A stretch of 36,660 bases of DNA from the IMG/VR virus record IMGVR_UViG_3300028920_000161, positions 1-36,660 of that record; one strand, given 5' to 3'. Below the pieces are notes generated by a model. The model made no database searches, was not told where the DNA came from, and saw nothing but the letters and a program-made list of their open reading frames with translations. Positions 1-7,763 of the stretch are shown here, piece after piece. Position numbers and translations under genes: made by a program. Each line of letters starts with the position of its first letter. Within the stretch, counting starts at the first letter, position 1. This DNA is from a virus.

Positions 1-132
1 GCAACATTTAATTCTGACCATGTTTATGGTTCTGACCCGGTAACCAATGACTGTTATTTTTTCGAGATAATCAAAATGGATGTTTATTATTTAACATCCG
101 ATAAAGCAATAAATGGTTATCTATTAGATTCG
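1..132. repeat. Terminal overlap, left copy (circular genome closure)
   Basis: This segment is the same as 36529-36660 except at position 127 (G here, T at 36655). Positions 1-126 match 36529-36654 exactly. The reading frame of the tail gene passes through both copies in the same phase, so joining 36528 to 1 restores one long gene. The simplest reading is redundancy from assembling a circular or circularly permuted molecule, not a repeat carried in the virion. The mismatch changes an Asp codon to Tyr and lies near the contig end, so it may be an error or a population variant. Confidence 0.9.
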
Positions 133-2169
133 TTAAACAGGTATGAATTAACAAGGTGGGATTCTGATAAAAAAGATTATACTCCAATACCTGAATTGGG
201 GTTAGAATATGATACAACAGAAACCAATAAATCATTGCATCCCAGGGTTTTATTAAATAATACTGATTTAAACATATCCGGGGATTTAACCAGGATACGG
301 CCAATTTCCCCAACTAGCATTGTATTATTATCAAAAACCCTTGAAAAAACCCTGGGGGTTCCCTGGGTTCCAACAACAGACGATTTCCCGGCGGCAACCA
401 ATTCATGCCCATTATTATTTGATAAAGACAATACAACCAATTACAAAATTCAGGAATATACAGTTGCATCCCAGGGGCATAGTGCCATAATACAGTTTTT
501 ATTAACCATGGACACAGATGTAATTTTGGATGGATTGGATGAATTATTTATTGGATGGGATGCCAGGTTAGGAACATCCGGAATTTTCAATAATTATATC
601 CGGCATTATTGGACATTGGAAGTATATGACCCTTATGTGGATAAATTTTTTGTAAATGCCAATGGGAAACAACAATATCCGGGGGATGCATCCGGAACCG
701 GCGGAATTACCGGCGGGGTAAATGATGTTTATTTATTGGCGGATGATTATTACATAAATGATACTGGTATTGAATCCGCATTTGGTAAACGGATGAATGG
801 GGTAATAATATCCGATTTATTAAAACTGGATTCCAATATAATTGGGGATTTCAATAATGCAATTGTTGGAAAGGCATTCCGGATTACATTGGAATATTAT
901 TGTTGGAATGAAATCGGAACCCCATCCCCTACTAATTATTTAGAAACAGTACAATTAAATGAAATTGGATTTTACGGAACCCAAAAAATAAATCTAATTA
1001 AGGATGATATTTTTGTTAAAATCCAGGGGGAAAAATACGGAACAGCGGAAACCAATACAGTATATAATGGGTTCCGGCATATATTGGAAAATTATGATGG
1101 AATTTCATCCGCAAATATTGATTATGGCAACCTGGCAACAACCAGGGATACCCAATATCAAATTGGCCGCCAAATTACAGACAGGCAACCCAGTTCAAAA
1201 TATTTAAAGGAATTGGCCCAACATTCATATGTTGGAATTTTCCCAACCAGGGATGGGAAAAGGGGTTTAAAATCGTTTTGGGATGATATGACCCCAACAG
1301 TAATTTTTAATGAAGATAATATCACCAAAGACCAAATTGTAAGTTACAAAAAATCAAGTTTTACAAAAATGTATAATGATTTTTCCATTAAATATGATTG
1401 GAACCCTGGATTGGGTAAATTTAATGGAATTTATTTTATAACCAATGTTGACCAATCTTCATTTCCGGGACAATATGATTCAACCGGTGGTTCCGATACT
1501 TCCAGGGCATTTACTGATATTGGATTTAGTGCTGTTAACAATACAGCATTAATTACTTTAAGTAGTGACCCGGCAACATGGGCCGAAATTGGCGGGGCCG
1601 TAACTTATATTCATCCATCCCTGGGGGAAATATATTTTGCAACAATAATAAATTTTACATCAACCCCATATTCAGTTACAATTGAATTTGATAGTAACCC
1701 GGATGGATTATCCGGAACATATACAACCGGAACAGTTTATTCCCATGGTTCAACCATTCCGGCCTGGACAACATTTGTAGGGGGGGTTCCGGTTTATGCG
1801 GATGCGGCGGCATTATGGGGGGTATGCAGAACCAGTTATTTAAAAACCCTTACAGTAAATCCATTTAAGGCAGAATGTAAATTTTTCCCTGAAAATTCAG
1901 ATTTTGGTTCCGGATATGCAAACATGGCATATGTTTATTTTATTTTATTACTGAATTGGGCAACCAGGTTGAAGGATGTTGTAACCTTATTTGTGCCAAT
2001 ATCGCCGCAAATTATCGAATTGGAATTGTTGGATTGTGTTACTTTTGAGGATGATTATTATACCGCATCCGCATCCCGCACAGGATGGATTACCAAAAAG
2101 AAAATCCACCCCGGCCGCCGCCAGGTAGAAATTGAAATTGTTTTAATTCCGGATGATTTGGTTCCATAA
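1..2169 (+). CDS. Tail hub/tip protein, C-terminal two thirds (gene starts at 35554)
   Basis: Frame 1 is open from base 1, so the ATG at 76 is not the gene start. The gene begins at 35554 and crosses the circular junction, giving about 1047 residues in total. The product is probably the tail hub or baseplate-like tip that closes the tube below the tape measure and carries the fibres. Support comes from position (after tape measure, tip and fibre genes), its size, a beta-rich Asn/Gly/Tyr-rich sequence, and a C-terminal section (last ~70 residues, around DCVTFEDDYY and GWITKKKIHPGRRQVEIE) that resembles the C-terminal beta domain of tail hub proteins. No peptidase or lysozyme motif was recognised. 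The exact family is uncertain. Confidence 0.75.
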   Translation, partial: ATFNSDHVYGSDPVTNDCYFFEIIKMDVYYLTSDKAINGYLLDSLNRYELTRWDSDKKDYTPIPELGLEYDTTETNKSLHPRVLLNNTDLNISGDLTRIRPISPTSIVLLSKTLEKTLGVPWVPTTDDFPAATNSCPLLFDKDNTTNYKIQEYTVASQGHSAIIQFLLTMDTDVILDGLDELFIGWDARLGTSGIFNNYIRHYWTLEVYDPYVDKFFVNANGKQQYPGDASGTGGITGGVNDVYLLADDYYINDTGIESAFGKRMNGVIISDLLKLDSNIIGDFNNAIVGKAFRITLEYYCWNEIGTPSPTNYLETVQLNEIGFYGTQKINLIKDDIFVKIQGEKYGTAETNTVYNGFRHILENYDGISSANIDYGNLATTRDTQYQIGRQITDRQPSSKYLKELAQHSYVGIFPTRDGKRGLKSFWDDMTPTVIFNEDNITKDQIVSYKKSSFTKMYNDFSIKYDWNPGLGKFNGIYFITNVDQSSFPGQYDSTGGSDTSRAFTDIGFSAVNNTALITLSSDPATWAEIGGAVTYIHPSLGEIYFATIINFTSTPYSVTIEFDSNPDGLSGTYTTGTVYSHGSTIPAWTTFVGGVPVYADAAALWGVCRTSYLKTLTVNPFKAECKFFPENSDFGSGYANMAYVYFILLLNWATRLKDVVTLFVPISPQIIELELLDCVTFEDDYYTASASRTGWITKKKIHPGRRQVEIEIVLIPDDLVP

Positions 2170-2211
2170 ATATTTTATATTGATATTTCACATTCAACAA
2201 AGGGTAATGGT

Positions 2212-2499
2212 ATGAATGAAAATAAAGAACAGGCCCCCCAGGGCCAGGCATCCCCGGAACAGGGGGATTTTTTACCGGCCAATCTGAATACGGAAGCGGC
2301 CCAAGCAACCCGAAATATTCAGGAATTGATGGGATTAAATACCAGGTTGCAAAATCTGTATAATACGGCATATCTTAATTTGGAACAGCAGATAAAGAAA
2401 AATCAGATATTGATACAATCCCAGGAAAAATTACAGGCGGAAATTGCGGAATTGCGGAATCAATTGCAAAAATACCGGGGAATTGATAACGGAAAATAA
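2212..2499 (+). CDS. Small coiled-coil protein at the end of the late operon
   Basis: The gene encodes 95 residues. The N-terminal ~30 are rich in Gln, Pro and Ala. Residues ~35-90 form a long amphipathic helix with heptad-like leucines (LQNLYNTAYLNLEQQIKK, LQAEIAELRNQLQK), so an oligomeric coiled coil is likely. It follows the hub gene by 42 bp with a strong ribosome site (AAAGGG, 2200-2204) and is the last gene before the terminator at 2525. It may be a small tail accessory or fibre-related protein. I do not recognise a family. Confidence 0.7.
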   Translation: MNENKEQAPQGQASPEQGDFLPANLNTEAAQATRNIQELMGLNTRLQNLYNTAYLNLEQQIKKNQILIQSQEKLQAEIAELRNQLQKYRGIDNGK

Positions 2500-2524
2500 T
2501 TGCCATATAACTCCATTTCCGTTG

Positions 2525-2552
2525 AAAGGGGGATAATTCCCCCCTTTTTTTT
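2525..2552 (+). terminator. Intrinsic terminator ending the late operon
   Basis: AAAGGGGG (2525-2532) pairs with the C/T run that begins at 2539, with the six-base loop ATAATT, and eight T residues follow (2545-2552). It lies 26 bp after the last late gene and just before the AT-rich start of the early region, where a late transcript would be expected to end. Confidence 0.88.
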
Positions 2553-2578
2553 ATGCCCAAAATAAATTAAAAAAAATG

Positions 2579-2607
2579 TTGCATCCCTATTGTTTAATTA
2601 CGATAAT
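2579..2607 (+). promoter_or_regulatory. Possible sigma70-type promoter of the early region
   Basis: TTGCAT (2579-2584) is followed after 17 bp by GATAAT (2602-2607). The -10 box matches 5 of 6 consensus bases and the -35 box only 3 of 6. The site lies directly after the late terminator and 60 bp before the first early gene. The rest of 2553-2667 is AT-rich and I see no gene in it. Confidence 0.35.
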
Positions 2608-2667
2608 TTAATAAATTGTTAATAAAGACTTAATCAACAACCAAAACAAAGAAAAGGAAAAAGCAAT

Positions 2668-2859
2668 ATGAAAAAAACTTACAAATTATTCATTGGTAAC
2701 CCATTCCGGGCCAATAAAGTATTCAACCGGTTCCATGCCGGAAATTACATAAAAGATTGTTTATACAATTATACAGTAATTTCCGGTTTTTCAATTTGGA
2801 ATTTCCATTTCACAAAATTTGAATTTTACAAGGGGTTGAATAATGAAATTAGGGCATAG
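2668..2859 (+). CDS. Small basic aromatic-rich protein, unknown
   Basis: The gene encodes 63 residues, rich in Phe, Tyr, Asn and Lys, with no recognised motif. The start is supported by an AAGGAAAAAGCAATATG leader, which recurs almost unchanged before 4829 and, in a shorter form, before 3600. It is the first gene after the terminator and probable promoter, and its 3' end overlaps the next gene by 17 bp. This is where phages often keep small host-takeover proteins, but no function can be read from the sequence. Confidence 0.55.
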   Translation: MKKTYKLFIGNPFRANKVFNRFHAGNYIKDCLYNYTVISGFSIWNFHFTKFEFYKGLNNEIRA

Positions 2860-3061
2860 TATAACAGACCCGGCAACAATACGATTAATAAGGCAATTCC
2901 GGGCCGGGGATGCGGTTAAAGTAAAAGCCGGTTATATGATGGAAGGCAGAACAGGAAATATTGTTTCTGTATTTCCATTTGGTGATGATATTGCGGCATC
3001 CATCCAATGGGCGGATGGGGGCCGGGAAACAGTTGCAATTTTCACATTAACAAAGGGATAA
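2843..3061 (+). CDS. Small SH3/KOW-like beta protein, unknown function
   Basis: The gene encodes 72 residues. The middle (FRAGDAVKVKAGYMMEGRTGNIVSVFP, read here in outline only) has the Gly- and Val-rich layout of a KOW/SH3-like barrel, with G-D-x-V-x-V, then G-R-x-G-x-I-V and a final short strand. Such small barrels often bind nucleic acid, but that is inference. The start is supported by AAGGGG (2830-2835) 7 bp upstream. It is followed closely by the zinc-ribbon gene at 3064. Confidence 0.6.
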   Translation: MKLGHSITDPATIRLIRQFRAGDAVKVKAGYMMEGRTGNIVSVFPFGDDIAASIQWADGGRETVAIFTLTKG

Positions 3062-3063
3062 TC

Positions 3064-3603
3064 ATGAAAACCATTGAAAAATTAACATCATACCGGGGGG
3101 ATTGCTCCTGTGACCATTGCGGAACCGGAATCAAAAATATTTATGCGGTAACATATATTGATGGGGAAACTTACAGATTTGGTTCTGAATGCATTTTTAA
3201 AATTATTGGGGCCCAACCAACATTAAAAAAAATGATTAAAACCAAAATTGAAAGAATCCAACAATTGAAACATTGGGTTGAAATATTAGAAATGCCCCAT
3301 GATAAAATGCCAAGGGGGGATGAATACAATAATAGCGGTTTATTTTTCGTAATTGACCCCCAGGCCAAATCTAAAAGAAAAAAGGCAATTTCTTATGGTT
3401 CTTATATATGGCATCCAGTTATGGATTGGGAAAAAAACCAATCCGGCCAAAATTATGTTGAAGATTCAAAACAGGCATTTATTGATGATGCTGTAATTGG
3501 AATCGAGAAAAAAAAGGCTGAAATGTTGGCAGAAATTTCAAAGGCAGAAAATTTTATAAAAACCCATATTAACACATCAATTGAAAAGGAAAAAGCAAAA
3601 TGA
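3064..3603 (+). CDS. Zinc-ribbon phage protein, function unknown
   Basis: The gene encodes 179 residues from ATG 3064, which has AAAGGGA 5-10 bp upstream. The frame stays open further upstream to 3007, but that would overlap the preceding gene and lacks a good ribosome site. An N-terminal zinc site is visible: C-x-H-C-G at residues ~15-19 (CDHCGTGIK), then a Tyr/Gly-rich strand and FGSEC at ~40. The C-terminal half is Lys/Glu-rich helix. This matches the layout of common phage proteins that pair a CxxCG knuckle with a following G-S-x-C. Its stop overlaps the next ATG (ATGA, 3600-3603). Confidence 0.7.
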   Translation: MKTIEKLTSYRGDCSCDHCGTGIKNIYAVTYIDGETYRFGSECIFKIIGAQPTLKKMIKTKIERIQQLKHWVEILEMPHDKMPRGDEYNNSGLFFVIDPQAKSKRKKAISYGSYIWHPVMDWEKNQSGQNYVEDSKQAFIDDAVIGIEKKKAEMLAEISKAENFIKTHINTSIEKEKAK

Positions 3604-4337
3604 ATAATAAAAATAATAAAACCGATATGGGGCCCAATGGGGCCCCCCAGGGCCCGGAACAGGATGCCCCGGCAAATGAACAGGAACCCCAGGAAATCCA
3701 GGCCCCGGCCCCGGATGCGGAGCCCCAGGCCCCCCAGGATGAACCGGAACCAATCCCCCCGATAATTCCAAAGATTGAACAAGCCAGGGGATGCGGATTC
3801 CGAAAAAAAGGCGGAATTTATTTAATATCGGATGGATTGGCCGCAGTATGCAGTAAATTACCCATCCCATTGCATATATGCCCCAGTTGCGGCGGCGGCA
3901 TTAAGTTCAGCCGGGGATTTACCTGGATTTCCCCAAAATTATTGATGCCCCAATTATCCCCCTGTTCCGGATGCCCTGGTTGTTTTTATCCCGATTCAAA
4001 AGACCGGGCCGGCCTGTTATGGGTTGGGGAAAAATTTTATACAACCAATAAATTTTTAACTGAGGCCGCAACCAGGGGCATTTCCCGCCGTATTGCAACA
4101 GTTCCGCATGGTTTCAAGGTTGGGGAAACCTGGATTTATTTTGCCCACAAAAAAGCAATACCGGGCCAAAATGGAAATCCGGATTCCGCCGGCATATTTG
4201 CGGCATTCCAACCCATCCGAATTGAATATGTTGTAAAGGGTAATGAATCAGATGATGAATTAAGGAAATTGGGAAAAAGGGGTTTTACCCTGGTTGATGT
4301 AAAAAAGGATGAAACCCAAACCAGGATGGAAATATAA
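3600..4337 (+). CDS. Conserved phage protein with Pro-rich N-terminus and cysteine cluster
   Basis: The gene encodes 245 residues. Residues 1-60 are low complexity (Gln, Pro, Glu, Ala) and probably disordered. From ~63 the sequence GCGFRKKGGIYLISDG begins a domain with CPSCGGGIKFSRGFTW (~94) and C-SGC-PGC (~121-127), which are probable zinc ligands, followed by SRRI...VPHGF and ETWIYFAHKKA. I recognise the layout from uncharacterised early proteins of many tailed phages, with no known activity. It is translationally coupled to 3064 through ATGA. The stretch 3600-4337 is also a clear example of this genome's GGCC richness (11 GGCC sites by hand count). Confidence 0.75.
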   Translation: MNNKNNKTDMGPNGAPQGPEQDAPANEQEPQEIQAPAPDAEPQAPQDEPEPIPPIIPKIEQARGCGFRKKGGIYLISDGLAAVCSKLPIPLHICPSCGGGIKFSRGFTWISPKLLMPQLSPCSGCPGCFYPDSKDRAGLLWVGEKFYTTNKFLTEAATRGISRRIATVPHGFKVGETWIYFAHKKAIPGQNGNPDSAGIFAAFQPIRIEYVVKGNESDDELRKLGKRGFTLVDVKKDETQTRMEI

Positions 4338-4342
4338 ATTCA

Positions 4343-4371
4343 TTGCCTGGAATTAATAAATTATTTATAAT
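4343..4371 (+). promoter_or_regulatory. Sigma70-type promoter before the HTH/ERF/SSB group
   Basis: TTGCCT (4343-4348) and a perfect TATAAT (4366-4371) are separated by 17 bp. Four of six -35 bases match. The site is in the 71-bp AT-rich gap before the small HTH gene at 4409, so initiation near 4378 would drive 4409 and the recombination genes. The gap is also rich in A/T symmetry (AATAAATTATTTATAATAAATT) that could bind a regulator. Confidence 0.55.
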
Positions 4372-4408
4372 AAATTAATCAACCCTTAACAAAAAAGGAA
4401 TAAATAAT

Positions 4409-4609
4409 ATGAACCCAAATATTGAAAATCGTTTAAGGAATGCAATAGAAAACAGCGGTAAAACTATTGCATCCCTGGCATATGAATATGGCATTTCATT
4501 ACCAACCATTCATAAGGCATTGAAGGGGGAAACCAGGTTTCAACCCAGGGTTTCCATTGCATTGCATAAAATCATTGCAGATTATAAGGATGCCCCGGCC
4601 AATGTTTGA
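4409..4609 (+). CDS. Small Cro/XRE-like helix-turn-helix protein
   Basis: The gene encodes 66 residues. Residues ~18-40 (GKTIASLAYEYGISLPTIHK) form a helix-turn-helix of the lambda-repressor class with the usual A-x-x-x-G-I-S-x-x-T-I-x-K pattern. There is nothing else in the protein, so it is the size of a Cro-type regulator. A good ribosome site (AAGGAA) precedes it, and the promoter at 4343-4371 is 38 bp upstream, which could be its own operator region. It could repress early transcription; the target is inferred only from position. Confidence 0.7.
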   Translation: MNPNIENRLRNAIENSGKTIASLAYEYGISLPTIHKALKGETRFQPRVSIALHKIIADYKDAPANV

Positions 4610-4832
4610 AAGAATTTTAACTAAATATTTGAACCGGAAACTGGGGGATAATTTAAAACAATTGGAATTGCAATTACAGGTTGCAAAATTAACAATTGCT
4701 TTAAAGGATATTCGGGAAACCTTATTATCCAGGGCCCCAAAAATTGGCGGGGAACCATTCCCCCCGGATGAAGATATTTATTTAATCAACAAAATCAATA
4801 ACCATTTAAAGGAAAAGGAAAAAGCAATATGA
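4602..4832 (+). CDS. Small helical protein upstream of ERF, unknown
   Basis: The gene encodes 76 residues from ATG 4602, which overlaps the HTH gene stop. An upstream ATG at 4557 would overlap the HTH gene by 50 bp. The N-terminal half is a leucine-rich helix (LGDNLKQLELQLQVAKLTIALKDI in outline) that could be a coiled coil. The C-terminus carries the recurring AAGGAAAAAGC leader of the next gene and overlaps it as ATGA. The family is not recognised. Confidence 0.55.
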   Translation: MFERILTKYLNRKLGDNLKQLELQLQVAKLTIALKDIRETLLSRAPKIGGEPFPPDEDIYLINKINNHLKEKEKAI

Positions 4833-5521
4833 ACCTTTATCAAAAATTAGTGAAAATCCGACAATCAACCCCATATATTCAAAAAGACAGTACAAACCAA
4901 TTCCATAGATTCAAATATACCAGTTCATCCGCCGTATTAAGCACATTGCGGAAGTCAATGGATGAACATGGGGTATTACTGATTCCCGAAATTGAGGAAT
5001 TTACAGTTAATGACCATACAACGGCAAAGGGTAAACATGAATATTTTACCCTTTTAAAAATGGTATTTACCTGGGTAAATTCAGAAAATCCGGATGAAAA
5101 AATAAAATGCCCATGGCATGGACAAGGTTTGGATGATGCTGAAAAGGGGTTAGGTAAGGCCCTTACATATGCAGAAAAATTCTTTTTACTGAAATTTTTT
5201 AACATTGCTACGGATGAAACAGACCCGGATGCATTTGGGCGGAAACAGAACCAGGGAAACCGGCAACCCCAAAACAACCGGCCGGCGGCCCCCCAGGCCC
5301 CCCGCAAATCCCCCCAGGAAATTTATAAAACATTAATTGGAAGATGCGATACAGTTAAAAAATGGGCAGATGCCCAGGAATGGATGCAAAAACAACCATG
5401 GTGCAACCAAGATTTTATGCAATTGATTGAAACCGATTTTAATAATTGGCGGAGCATTAACCAGGCCCCGCCGGAAAACCAGGAAACAACAAATAAAGGG
5501 GATTACAATTATGGCAAATGA
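4829..5521 (+). CDS. erf: ERF-family single-strand annealing protein
   Basis: The gene encodes 230 residues. The ERF signature is clear at ~107-130: GQGLDDAEKGLGKALTYAEK, then FFLLKFFNIATDETDPD. The N-terminus (YQKLVKIRQSTPYIQKD...FRFKYTSSSAVLSTLR, in outline) also fits. ERF proteins form rings on single-stranded DNA and anneal complementary strands, acting in phage genome circularisation and recombination. A Pro/Gln/Ala-rich linker (~138-165) leads to a C-terminal helical segment. It overlaps the SSB gene by 11 bp, and the ERF-SSB pairing is typical of phage recombination modules. Confidence 0.93.
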   Translation: MNLYQKLVKIRQSTPYIQKDSTNQFHRFKYTSSSAVLSTLRKSMDEHGVLLIPEIEEFTVNDHTTAKGKHEYFTLLKMVFTWVNSENPDEKIKCPWHGQGLDDAEKGLGKALTYAEKFFLLKFFNIATDETDPDAFGRKQNQGNRQPQNNRPAAPQAPRKSPQEIYKTLIGRCDTVKKWADAQEWMQKQPWCNQDFMQLIETDFNNWRSINQAPPENQETTNKGDYNYGK

Positions 5522-5972
5522 TTTAAACCAATGCCAGTTTATTGGCAGATTAACCAAAAATCCGGAATTATCAACATATGGAAATGATGGGGCCCGGTGT
5601 AATTTTACTATTGCCTGTAATTCATTTCATAATGGGGAAAATAAAGCGGAATTTATCCCTGTTGTTGCATTTGGAAATATTGCCCGGAACATAAATCAAT
5701 TCCTTACCAAGGGTTCCCAATGTTTTTTATCCGGCAAATTCCAAACCAGGTCATGGGATAAGGATGATGGAACAAAGGCGTATAAAACTGAAATTGTTGC
5801 ATTTAATGTTCAATTTCTTTCAGGGGCCCAGGATTCAGCCGGAAACAGGGGCCAGGCCCCGGCGGCGGAAAATTCCGGGCAATATACCGGCCGGCCTGTT
5901 CCGGCCCCCCAGGCCCCCCAACAGGCCGCATATCCGAAAACCCCGGATTATGAGGATGATTTACCATTTTAA
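5511..5972 (+). CDS. ssb: Single-stranded DNA-binding protein
   Basis: The gene encodes 153 residues from ATG 5511. Residues 1-110 form an OB fold with the SSB pattern: NQCQFIGRLTKNPELS, then FTIACN and EFIPVVAFGNIARNI, then G-S-Q-C-F-L-S-G-K-F-Q-T-R-S-W. A Pro/Gln/Ala linker ends in the acidic tip DYEDDLPF, the conserved tail that SSB uses to recruit partner proteins. It lies directly after ERF and overlaps it, so the two are likely made together for replication and recombination. Confidence 0.95.
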   Translation: MANDLNQCQFIGRLTKNPELSTYGNDGARCNFTIACNSFHNGENKAEFIPVVAFGNIARNINQFLTKGSQCFLSGKFQTRSWDKDDGTKAYKTEIVAFNVQFLSGAQDSAGNRGQAPAAENSGQYTGRPVPAPQAPQQAAYPKTPDYEDDLPF

Positions 5973-5998
5973 CTTTTAACCCGGATGCGGCCCCGGTA

Positions 5999-6229
5999 AT
6001 GGCCGCCAATTATATGAATTATAAACATCCAACAATAAAATTTGAATTTCATCAATCCGCATTTGAGCAAGTTCAACCATCATATTGTATAAATGCTGTA
6101 AATTTCAAATATGGCCAGGCCGGGGAAAAAACATTATCAGATTCTGAAAAATTGCGTTTTATTGAAATGATAAAATACAAAATAATGAAATTGGAATATG
6201 AAATTAACCATAAAATAATGGATAAATAA
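5999..6229 (+). CDS. Small protein, unknown
   Basis: The gene encodes 76 residues if ATG 5999 is used; ATG 6014 would give 71. Neither start has a strong ribosome site. The N-terminal half is aromatic and Asn-rich, and the C-terminal half is a charged helix (LSDSEKLRFIEMIKYKIMKL). No domain is recognised. It follows SSB by 26 bp. The gap up to 6348 holds only the short peptide noted at 6281. Confidence 0.45.
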   Translation: MAANYMNYKHPTIKFEFHQSAFEQVQPSYCINAVNFKYGQAGEKTLSDSEKLRFIEMIKYKIMKLEYEINHKIMDK

Positions 6230-6280
6230 TAAATGTTGGTAAATATGGTTCAAAATCATTTAATAGGTTCCGTTAATTAA

Positions 6281-6355
6281 ATGAATCAAACCAGGGAAAT
6301 AACAGCCATATACCCTGTACCAACAGTTCAAAAAAAGGGTAAAAAAAATGAATAA
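6281..6355 (+). CDS. Possible 24-residue basic peptide
   Basis: ATG 6281 opens a 24-codon frame whose product ends in a Lys-rich tail (QKKGKKNE). Its stop overlaps the start of the gene at 6348. The ribosome site is weak, and the only support is the overlap and its filling of an otherwise empty 118-bp gap. It may be a leader that couples translation to 6348, or chance. Confidence 0.22.
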   Translation: MNQTREITAIYPVPTVQKKGKKNE

Positions 6356-6521
6356 TAAACTGGAAAAATATCGAAAAACAGTAAATAAACATTTAAAACA
6401 ACATTTTGGGGAGTCAATTGAGGATTTTTCATCTGAAATTATTAAGGGGCATTTTGAAAACGATTCCCCCACATTAATTTGTGCCAATGACCTGGCATAC
6501 AGGGCGGGAATAAAGAAATAA
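6348..6521 (+). CDS. Small helical protein, unknown
   Basis: The gene encodes 57 residues, preceded by AAAAAAGGG (6331-6339) at good spacing. The sequence is charged at the N-terminus (NNKLEKYRKTVNKHLKQHFG) with a C-terminal part ICANDLAYRAGIKK. No domain is recognised. It ends 24 bp before queD in the same direction, so it belongs to that transcript. Confidence 0.5.
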   Translation: MNNKLEKYRKTVNKHLKQHFGESIEDFSSEIIKGHFENDSPTLICANDLAYRAGIKK

Positions 6522-6545
6522 ACATTAAAACAAAGGGTTCAAATT

Positions 6546-6896
6546 ATGATATTTAGATTAAGTAAAGAATTTGAAATTTATTGCGGCCATTATTTGCCGG
6601 GGCATCCGGATTGCGGAACCCAACATGGGCATAATTACCGGATTAAATTGCATTTTTCAACCGATAAATTACAGGGGGGCATGGTAATTGATTTTGGAAA
6701 AGCCAAAAAGGAAATAAAGGAAAAATATCATCATAAAAACTTAAATGAATTGGATGATGCATCATTGCCTATTCCAACAGCGGAATTTTTAGCATTAGAA
6801 ATATTTAATCATTTTGATAATAAATCCGGGGCCGCATCAATTGATAAGGTTGAAATTTGGGAAACCCCAAAATCATATGTTTCTATTGAAATATGA
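6546..6896 (+). CDS. queD: QueD-like 6-carboxytetrahydropterin synthase
   Basis: The gene encodes 116 residues, the normal length for QueD/PTPS. Zinc histidines are H15 in CGHYLPG and H27/H29 in QHGHNYRI; C23 sits at the catalytic cysteine position; MVIDFG (~46-51), the HHKNLNELD loop and VEIWETP (~102-108) complete the family pattern. QueD converts dihydroneopterin triphosphate to 6-carboxytetrahydropterin, the second step to the 7-deazaguanine preQ0. In phages such genes usually serve 7-deazaguanine modification of phage DNA, which fits the TGT-like gene two positions downstream. No folE, queE or queC is seen, so the host would have to supply those steps. Confidence 0.92.
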   Translation: MIFRLSKEFEIYCGHYLPGHPDCGTQHGHNYRIKLHFSTDKLQGGMVIDFGKAKKEIKEKYHHKNLNELDDASLPIPTAEFLALEIFNHFDNKSGAASIDKVEIWETPKSYVSIEI

Positions 6897-7081
6897 GGGT
6901 AATAAAAATTGATTCCTGTTTGGTTTGTCCATATGTTTCATGGAAAAATGTTTATAGTGAACATCCATTTTCATATTGTAAAAAATTGATTTATAAAAAT
7001 ATTGATGAATATTTACAGGATTCAAAAAAGGGTATTCCGGAATGGTGTATTTTAGATAAGGAAAAAAATGAAAATATATAG
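6893..7081 (+). CDS. Small cysteine-motif protein between queD and TGT-like gene
   Basis: The gene encodes 62 residues and is coupled to queD by an ATGA overlap (6893-6896); its 3' end overlaps the next gene by 14 bp. Cysteines in C-x-x-C-P, Y-C-K and E-W-C suggest a small metal-binding fold. The layout (CxxCP ... C ... I-P-x-W-C-x-L) is common in uncharacterised phage mini-proteins. Its position inside the putative 7-deazaguanine cassette hints at an accessory role, but that is only context. Confidence 0.6.
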   Translation: MRVIKIDSCLVCPYVSWKNVYSEHPFSYCKKLIYKNIDEYLQDSKKGIPEWCILDKEKNENI

Positions 7082-7754
7082 CGGAATGTCATGCGATAAA
7101 TTAAAAATTCAAAAATTGAAAAACCGGGGTATGGGGGTTATGATGGCCCCGGTATTTAAACAGGAATTAAACAATAACAGATTTAATGTTTCATTTTTAA
7201 AAATGGATTTAGATGGGTTGTATTTTGCGGTTGATAATGGGGCATTTGCGGCATGGAATCGGCAAAAAATGTTTAATGAATATGCCTTTTTAAAATTATT
7301 GGATTTAACCATTGATTTGCCGGTTGATTTTATAATTACCCCGGATATAGTGGCGGGGGGGTTGCGTTCATTAGAATTTTCCATGCATTGGGCCCAAACC
7401 CGGTTAGTTGGGCCGGCCCCATTGGCATTATGCGTTCAGGATGAAATGTTGCCAAATCATATTACCGATGAAATGTTGGGCCATTATACCCATATCATGG
7501 TTGGGGGAACCCCCAAATGGAAATGGGAATGGGCCGCAACCTGGGTTGATTTTGCCCATTCCAAAATCGGGAAATTCGGGGAACCTTTAAAATGCCATAT
7601 TGGCCAATGCGGAACCCCCCAACGTTTACGATATGCGGAAAAAATCGGGGCCGATTCAGTTGATTCAACAAATTTTATTAGGGAAAAAAAAGGCCGATTC
7701 CATATTATTGATGAATACAGAAATCCAACCCAAACAGAATTATTTAAAAATTAA
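7068..7754 (+). CDS. TGT-superfamily (DpdA-like) base-exchange enzyme
   Basis: The gene encodes 228 residues. Three segments align with tRNA-guanine transglycosylase active-site motifs. VDNGAF (~55-60) matches the DSGGF motif with its Asp; MVGGT (~144-148) matches the GG base-binding loop; GADSVDSTNFIR (~194-205) matches G-x-D-x-x-D-C with the nucleophilic Asp (D199 here). The CxCxxC zinc site of tRNA enzymes is absent and the protein is much shorter than a tRNA TGT (~370-380), as expected for a DNA-acting DpdA relative. Together with queD it suggests insertion of preQ0 or a derivative into phage DNA. The family assignment is by motif reading only. Confidence 0.65.
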   Translation: MKIYSGMSCDKLKIQKLKNRGMGVMMAPVFKQELNNNRFNVSFLKMDLDGLYFAVDNGAFAAWNRQKMFNEYAFLKLLDLTIDLPVDFIITPDIVAGGLRSLEFSMHWAQTRLVGPAPLALCVQDEMLPNHITDEMLGHYTHIMVGGTPKWKWEWAATWVDFAHSKIGKFGEPLKCHIGQCGTPQRLRYAEKIGADSVDSTNFIREKKGRFHIIDEYRNPTQTELFKN

Positions 7755-7763
7755 GGGGTACAT

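Noticed and set aside
1-132. Direct terminal repeats as packaged in the virion
   Set aside because: Only 132 bp, in the middle of a coding gene, and consistent with assembly overlap of a circular map. Cannot be excluded without reads.
76-2169. ATG 76 as start of a 697-residue tail protein
   Set aside because: The frame is open to base 1 and continuous with the gene starting at 35554 through the circular junction.
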